Shown in pieces: positions 59,329 through 64,000 of a stretch of 64,000 nt of DNA; within the stretch, counting starts at the first letter, position 1, and every line of letters begins with the position of its first letter. Under the pieces are notes generated by a model. It ran no database searches and was not told where the DNA came from. It saw only the letters and a program-made list of their open reading frames with translations. A program made the position numbers and the translations under genes. The DNA comes from Streptomyces sp. NRRL S-646 (GTDB taxonomy: Bacteria > Actinomycetota > Actinomycetes > Streptomycetales > Streptomycetaceae): positions 310,001-374,000 of the forward strand of contig NZ_JODC01000005.1 in NCBI RefSeq assembly GCF_000720765.1, read 5' to 3'.

Positions 59329-59616
59329 ATGGGCGACATGATCGTAAGGATCATGGGGGAGGGGCAGGTGAGGCTGGCCGACAGCCACCTCACCGAACTC
59401 AACAAGCTCGACGACGTACTCCTGCAGGAAATCGAGAAGGGCGACGGCCCCGGCTTCCGTCGCACCCTCGAGGCCCTTCTCGCCAAGGTCCGCGAACTGG
59501 GCGAACCTCTGCCCGACGACTCCCTGGAACCGTCGGAACTGATCCTGCCGGCCCAGGACGCGACCTTGGAGGAGGTCCGGGATCTGCTGCGGGACGACGG
59601 CTTGATCCCGGGGTAG
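59329..59616 (+). CDS. pspAA: PspA-associated protein PspAA
   Basis: 95 residues from ATG 59329 (aggagg upstream). MIVRIMGEGQVRLADSHLTE, LDDVLLQEIEKGDGPGFRRT and LRDDGLIPG are the landmarks of PspAA, a small partner almost always encoded beside actinobacterial pspA. It presumably binds PspA; biochemical role not established. Its stop codon borders a GGACGTGCACGTCC palindrome that may belong to the promoter of the following kinase. Confidence 0.93.
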   Translation: MGDMIVRIMGEGQVRLADSHLTELNKLDDVLLQEIEKGDGPGFRRTLEALLAKVRELGEPLPDDSLEPSELILPAQDATLEEVRDLLRDDGLIPG

Positions 59617-59664
59617 GACGTGCACGTCCGAGGTGCCGGTCGGCAGCCCCCAGTACGTGCACGT
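59616..59664. promoter_or_regulatory. Paired acgtgcacgt palindromes before the psp two-component genes
   Basis: ggacgtgcacgtcc (59616-59629) and acgtgcacgt (59655-59664): the same 10-bp palindrome twice, starts 37 bp apart, 78-126 bp upstream of the kinase gene. A candidate operator for the co-encoded regulator. Confidence 0.45.
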
Positions 59665-59741
59665 CAACGCCGGGTGCAGGACAGGGGAGGCTGCCGTCGG
59701 CCCCTGTTCCTAGCTCCGCAGGGACGCCGTACTGTTCAAAC

Positions 59742-60965
59742 GTGAGCGGCACCCTGGAAAGAACGAGATGTCGCCTGACGGCGCACCCCCTCGCGCTGGA
59801 CGCGACCCTGGCGGCCGGTGTGCTCGCCTGCATGGTGGCCGGTTCCTTCGTCGACCCGCACGGCAGGAACGGCGTCACCTGGGGCGTCCGCACCCCCGAC
59901 GCCCTTGCCCTCGTCCTCATGGTCCTCGGCGCCCTGGCCCTGGTCTTCCGCCGCCGCGCCCCCAGAACGGTCCTCGCCCTCACCGGCACTGTCTCCCTCG
60001 TCGAGTGCGTCGTCGGCGACCCCCGCGCCCCCGTCGCGATGTCCGCGGTCATCGCCCTCTTCACCGTCGCCGCCGGCACCGACCGCTCCACCACCTTGCG
60101 CCTCGGCCTGCTGACGATGACGGTCCTCACCGGCGCCTCCATGCTGTTCGGCCCCCTCCCGTGGTACGCCCAGGAGAACCTCGCCATCTTCGCCTGGACC
60201 GGTATCGGCGCCACCGCCGGCGACGCCGTCCGCAGCCGCCGCGCCTTCGTCCAGGCCATCCGCGAACGCGCCGAGCGAGCCGAACGCACCCGGGAGGAGG
60301 AGGCCCGCCGCCGGGTCGCCGAGGAACGCCTGAGGATTGCCCGCGATCTGCACGACGTCGTCGCCCACCACATCGCCCTGGTCAACGTCCAGGCGGGCGT
60401 CGCCGCGCACGTCATGGACAAGCGCCCCGACCAGGCCAAGGAAGCCCTCGCCCACGTCCGCGAGGCCAGCCGCTCCGCGCTGAACGAACTCCGCGCCACC
60501 GTCGGCCTCTTGCGCCAGTCCGGCGACCCCGAGGCCCCCACCGAACCCGCCCCCGGCCTGGACCGCCTCGACGAACTCGTCGGAACCTTCCGCAGCGCCG
60601 GCCTGCATGTCGAGGTAGCCCGCGCCGACAACGGCACCACCCTCCCCGCCGCCGTCGGCCTGGCCGCGTACCGCGTCATCCAGGAAGCCCTCACCAACGT
60701 CCAGAAGCACGCCGGTACGGAGGCGAAGGCCGAGGTCAGCGTCGTAAGGGTGGGCCCGAACGTGGAGATCACCGTCCTCGACAACGGCTCCGGCGAGGAC
60801 GACGCCCCCGAGAGCGGCGGCGGTCACGGTCTGCTCGGCATGCGCGAGCGCGTCACCGCCCTGCGCGGCACGCTGACCACCGGCCCCCGCTACGGCGGCG
60901 GCTTCCGCGTCCATGCGATCCTGCCGGTCAAGACCCGCACGGCCACCCCGGGGGGAACCGCATGA
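59742..60965 (+). CDS. Sensor histidine kinase (HisKA_3) of the psp locus
   Basis: 407 residues from GTG 59742. Four or five membrane helices within residues 15-155 (ATLAAGVLACMVAGSFV, ALALVLMVLGALALVFRRRA) with little extracytoplasmic loop suggest sensing within the membrane, like LiaS-type kinases. The phospho-acceptor is in LRIARDLHDVVAHHIALVNV; ATPase motifs are IQEALTNVQKHAGTEA, DNGSGED and GHGLLGMRERV. It overlaps the regulator gene by 4 bp (ATGA). Probably monitors envelope integrity and controls the psp genes. Confidence 0.93.
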   Translation: MSGTLERTRCRLTAHPLALDATLAAGVLACMVAGSFVDPHGRNGVTWGVRTPDALALVLMVLGALALVFRRRAPRTVLALTGTVSLVECVVGDPRAPVAMSAVIALFTVAAGTDRSTTLRLGLLTMTVLTGASMLFGPLPWYAQENLAIFAWTGIGATAGDAVRSRRAFVQAIRERAERAERTREEEARRRVAEERLRIARDLHDVVAHHIALVNVQAGVAAHVMDKRPDQAKEALAHVREASRSALNELRATVGLLRQSGDPEAPTEPAPGLDRLDELVGTFRSAGLHVEVARADNGTTLPAAVGLAAYRVIQEALTNVQKHAGTEAKAEVSVVRVGPNVEITVLDNGSGEDDAPESGGGHGLLGMRERVTALRGTLTTGPRYGGGFRVHAILPVKTRTATPGGTA

Positions 60966-61642
60966 CCATCCGCGTCCTGCTCGCCGACGACCAGGCGCTG
61001 CTGCGCAGCGCCTTCCGCGTACTCGTCGACTCCGAGCCCGACATGGAGGTCGTCGGCGAGGCCTCCGACGGCGCGGAGGCGGTACGGCTGGCCAAGGAGG
61101 AGCGGGCCGACGTCGTGCTGATGGACATCCGGATGCCCGGCACCGACGGCCTCGCCGCCACCCGCATGATCAGCACCGACCCCACCCTCGCCCACGTCCG
61201 CATCGTCATCCTCACCACCTTCGAGGTCGACGACTACGTCGTACAGTCCCTGCGGGCCGGCGCCTCCGGCTTCCTCGGCAAGGGCAGCGAGCCGGAGGAG
61301 TTGCTGAACGCGATCCGGATCGCGGCCGGCGGCGAGGCTCTGCTCTCCCCGGTCGCCACCAAGGGCCTGATCGCCCGCTTCCTCGCCCAGGGCGACGCGG
61401 ACGACGGCCGCGACCCCGCCCGCACCGAGCGCCTGGAGGCGCTCACCGTCCGCGAGCGCGAGGTCCTGGTCCAGGTCGCCGGCGGCCATTCCAACGACGA
61501 GATAGCAGAACGCCTCGAGGTCAGCCCGCTCACCGTGAAGACCCACGTCAACCGTGCCATGGCCAAGCTGGGCGCCCGCGACCGGGCCCAGCTGGTCGTG
61601 ATCGCGTACGAGTCCGGGCTGGTACGTCCAAGGGTGGAGTGA
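60962..61642 (+). CDS. LuxR/NarL-type response regulator of the psp locus
   Basis: 226 residues from ATG 60962, coupled to the kinase by an ATGA overlap. Receiver: VLLADDQALLRSAFRVLVDS, phospho-acceptor in DVVLMDIRMPGTDG, conserved threonine in VILTTFEVDDYV and lysine in GFLGKGSEPEEL. DNA-binding HTH: LTVREREVLVQVAGGHSNDE and IAERLEVSPLTVKTHVNRAM. It likely activates pspA and related envelope-stress genes. A 7-bp hairpin (61650-61668) follows the stop. Confidence 0.95.
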   Translation: MTIRVLLADDQALLRSAFRVLVDSEPDMEVVGEASDGAEAVRLAKEERADVVLMDIRMPGTDGLAATRMISTDPTLAHVRIVILTTFEVDDYVVQSLRAGASGFLGKGSEPEELLNAIRIAAGGEALLSPVATKGLIARFLAQGDADDGRDPARTERLEALTVREREVLVQVAGGHSNDEIAERLEVSPLTVKTHVNRAMAKLGARDRAQLVVIAYESGLVRPRVE

Positions 61643-61649
61643 GCTCGAC

Positions 61650-61668
61650 CCGGCCGTACTGCGGCCGG
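61650..61668 (+). terminator. Short hairpin after the response regulator
   Basis: ccggccg and cggccgg with a five-base loop, eight bases after the stop codon. No U-tract, so termination may be weak. A second, near-palindromic gggcgc/gcgccc (61742-61761) lies in the RND leader. Confidence 0.5.
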
Positions 61669-61825
61669 AGTATGCGCCGTATAAGGAAATGGACCTGGGG
61701 TCTACGGATCACCGTGCGCCGATGGCTCAGGGTGTAGGGGCGGGCGCTCACATGTGCGCCCACGTTTCGCATCGCCTGCCTTTCTGCCGCTCATCTGCCG
61801 CTCACTGAAGAGAGACCCCTGACCC

Positions 61826-64000
61826 ATGTCCTGGCTGTCGAGATTCAGCCTCGCCCAACGTGCCCTGATCGGGCTGATGTCCGTCATCGCGCTCGCCTTC
61901 GGGGCGATCGCGATACCTCAGCTCAAGCAGCAGCTGCTGCCTTCCATCGAACTGCCCGTGGTGTCCGTCCTCGCGCCGTACCAGGGCGCGTCCCCGGACG
62001 TCGTCGAGAAGCAGGTCGTGGAACCCATCGAGAACAACCTCGAAGCCGTGGACGGCATTTCGGGCGTCACCTCGACGGCCAGTGAGGGCAACGCCGTGAT
62101 CATGGCGTCCTTCGACTACGGCAACGACACCAAGCAGCTCGTCGCCGACGTCCAGCAGGCCGTCAACCGGTCCCGCGCCCAGCTCCCGGACGACGTCGAC
62201 CCGCAGGTCGTCGCCGGTTCCACCGACGACATGCCGACCGTCGTCCTCGCCGTCACCTCCGGCAAGGACCAGCAGGCCCTCGCCGACCAGCTCGACAAGA
62301 CCGTCGTACCGGACCTGAAGGACATCGACGGCGTCGGCCAGGTCACAGTCGACGGCGTACGGGACCTGCAGGTCACCGTCACACCGGACGACAAGAAGCT
62401 GGCGAAGGCCGGCCTGACCGCCCAGGCGCTGTCGCAGGCACTGCAGGCGGGCGGCGCGACCGTCCCGGCGGGCTCCTTCGACGAGGGCGGCCACAACCGC
62501 ACCGTCCAGGTGGGCGGTGGCTACACCTCGCTCGCCCAGATCAAGGATCTGATGGTCACGGGCGGGGCCACTTCGGCCGCGGCCGAGAAACCGGTTCAGC
62601 CGGTCCGCCTGGGTGACGTGGCCACCGTCACGCAGCAGCAGGCCACCGCCGACTCCATCACCCGCACCGACGGCAAGCCCTCCCTCGCCGTCACGGTCAC
62701 CATGGACCACGACGGCAGCGCGGTCGCCATCTCGAACGCGGTCAAGGACAAACTCCCGGGCCTCCGCAAGGACCTGGGCTCCGGCACGAAGATCACGGTC
62801 GTCAGCGACCAGGGCCCGGCGGTCTCGAAGGCCATCAGCGGCCTGACCACCGAGGGCGGGCTCGGCCTGCTCTTCGCGGTCCTCGTCATCCTGGTCTTCC
62901 TGGCCTCGGTCCGCTCGACGCTGGTCACGGCGGTGAGCATCCCGCTCTCGGTCGTCCTGGCCCTGATCGTCCTGTGGACGCGCGACCTGTCCTTGAACAT
63001 GCTGACGCTGGGCGCGCTGACGATCGCCGTCGGCCGGGTCGTCGACGACTCGATCGTGGTCCTGGAGAACGTCAAACGGCACCTCGGCTATGGCGAGGAG
63101 CGCCAGGCGGCGATCCTGAACGCCGTCCGTGAGGTGGCCGGCGCGGTGACCTCCTCCACTCTCACCACGGTCGCCGTCTTCCTGCCGATCGGCCTGGTCG
63201 GCGGCATGGTGGGGCAGCTGTTCGGTCCGTTCAGCCTGACCGTGACGGCGGCCCTGCTGGCATCGCTCGTGGTGTCCCTGACGGTCGTACCGGTCCTGTC
63301 GTACTGGTTCCTGCGCGCCCCGAAGGACACGCCCAAGGACGCGGAGGAGGCCCGCCGCAAGGCGGAGGAGAAGGAGACGAGAAGCCGACTCCAGCGCTTC
63401 TACGTCCCCGTCCTGCGCTTCGCGACCCGCCGCCGCCTCACCAGCGTGCTGCTGGCGGTGGTGATCCTGGTGGGCACCTTCGGCATGGCGCCGCTGTTGA
63501 AGACGAACTTCTTCGACCAGGGCGAGCAGGAAGTCCTCACCGTCAAGCAGGAGTTGAAGCCGGGCACCAGTCTGGCGGCGACCGACGAGCAGGCGAAGAA
63601 GGTCGAGCGGCTGCTCGCCTCCGTGAAGGGCGTCAAGGACTACCAGGTGACGGTCGGCTCGTCCGGCTTCATGGCGGCCTTCGGCGGCAGCACGGACACC
63701 AACCATGCGTCGTACCAGGTGATGCTGAAGGACGACGCGTCGGCCACGCAGGTCCAGGACGACATCGAGTCGGGTCTGAAGACGCTCTCCGGCATCGGTA
63801 CGACGACGGTCTCGGCCGGTGACGGCTTCGGCAACCAGGACCTGAGCGTGGTCGTGAAGGCGGCCGACGGGGACGTCCTGCGCAAGGCCTCGGAGCAGGT
63901 GCGCACGGCGGTGGCCGGCCTCGACCACGTCACGGACGTCACCAGCGACCTCTCGCAGAGCGTGCCGCGCATCTCGGTCAAGGCCGACTCCCGTGCGGCG
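61826..64000 (+). CDS. RND-superfamily efflux permease (AcrB/MdtB-like), incomplete
   Basis: 725 codons visible from ATG 61826; the 3' end lies outside the window. MSWLSRFSLAQRALIGLMSV starts the first membrane helix; LLPSIELPVVSVLAPYQGAS and DVVEKQVVEPIENNLEAVDG are classic AcrB porter-domain segments. TM2-4 include LGLLFAVLVILVFLASVRST and NMLTLGALTIAVGRVVDDSI, whose DD pair carries protons. In a Gram-positive it would export lipids or drugs rather than form a tripartite pump. The gene follows the psp regulator by 183 bp and might be controlled by it. Confidence 0.93.
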   Translation, partial: MSWLSRFSLAQRALIGLMSVIALAFGAIAIPQLKQQLLPSIELPVVSVLAPYQGASPDVVEKQVVEPIENNLEAVDGISGVTSTASEGNAVIMASFDYGNDTKQLVADVQQAVNRSRAQLPDDVDPQVVAGSTDDMPTVVLAVTSGKDQQALADQLDKTVVPDLKDIDGVGQVTVDGVRDLQVTVTPDDKKLAKAGLTAQALSQALQAGGATVPAGSFDEGGHNRTVQVGGGYTSLAQIKDLMVTGGATSAAAEKPVQPVRLGDVATVTQQQATADSITRTDGKPSLAVTVTMDHDGSAVAISNAVKDKLPGLRKDLGSGTKITVVSDQGPAVSKAISGLTTEGGLGLLFAVLVILVFLASVRSTLVTAVSIPLSVVLALIVLWTRDLSLNMLTLGALTIAVGRVVDDSIVVLENVKRHLGYGEERQAAILNAVREVAGAVTSSTLTTVAVFLPIGLVGGMVGQLFGPFSLTVTAALLASLVVSLTVVPVLSYWFLRAPKDTPKDAEEARRKAEEKETRSRLQRFYVPVLRFATRRRLTSVLLAVVILVGTFGMAPLLKTNFFDQGEQEVLTVKQELKPGTSLAATDEQAKKVERLLASVKGVKDYQVTVGSSGFMAAFGGSTDTNHASYQVMLKDDASATQVQDDIESGLKTLSGIGTTTVSAGDGFGNQDLSVVVKAADGDVLRKASEQVRTAVAGLDHVTDVTSDLSQSVPRISVKADSRAA

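Noticed and set aside
61802..63928. Very long minus-strand frame opposite the RND gene
   Set aside because: Amino-acid content is Arg/Gly/His-rich and featureless, while the plus strand encodes unmistakable AcrB-like motifs.

Overview
The window is chromosomal DNA of a Streptomyces-type actinomycete. Very high GC, frequent GTG and TTG starts and purine-rich ribosome sites support this, as does the gene set: glnA plus eukaryotic-type glnII, homodimeric aceE, alanine/proline-linked sucB, ANTAR, PspAA/PspAB, DUF4191, DUF3043 and DUF4240 proteins. Nearly all of it reads as conserved core genome.

Layout. 0-3.7 kb: an incomplete response regulator and its kinase, an epimerase-like protein, and a winged-helix regulator preceded by a possible cysteine-containing leader peptide. 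3.8-8.2 kb: glnII with a GlnR box, a divergent MarR/hydrolase pair around a symmetric operator, a secreted protein, an ArsC-like protein and a small conserved protein. 8.3-13.8 kb: a winged-helix (HTH_42) protein, a DUF2252 protein, a fragment resembling the CheR/PAS coiled coil, and two GAF-ANTAR regulators. 13.8-15.8 kb: pspAB-htpX and a small membrane protein.

15.8-20.8 kb: a lower-GC accessory block bounded by a 14-bp direct repeat of the last bases of glnA. It carries a 1118-residue membrane-anchored NACHT ATPase (NLR-like), a frameshifted DUF6233 gene and two small plus-strand genes. A terminator with a T-rich tail facing the glnA direction sits at the far end, as if the block had been inserted between glnA and its terminator. 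This is the strongest candidate for an uncharacterised system, probably defensive.

20.8-26.1 kb: glnA with its GlnR box, an RDD protein, DUF4191, lipA and lipB. 26.4-36.8 kb: an NsdA-like regulator, an FAD oxidoreductase, TIGR01777, GNAT, MarP protease, a PGRP-type amidase, a FemX-like protein, carboxymuconolactone decarboxylase, DUF4240 and WYL proteins. 37-46.3 kb: aceE with a GntR regulator, sucB, lpdA and pepA; LipA and LipB make the lipoyl group that SucB carries and LpdA reoxidises. 46.5-55.2 kb: a GH114 lipoprotein, an RDD protein, cobS, a rhomboid-like/lysyl-transferase-like pair, cobT, a methyltransferase and a cobU fusion (cobalamin nucleotide-loop assembly). 55.3-64 kb: a frameshifted HtrA-like protease, methyltransferase, DUF3043, pspA-pspAA with a two-component system, and the start of an RND permease.

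Two families of intergenic repeats recur through the window. One supplies the stop codons of two genes, including lipB; every copy of the other lies just past a gene end. No tRNA, rRNA, CRISPR array or complete transposase was found.
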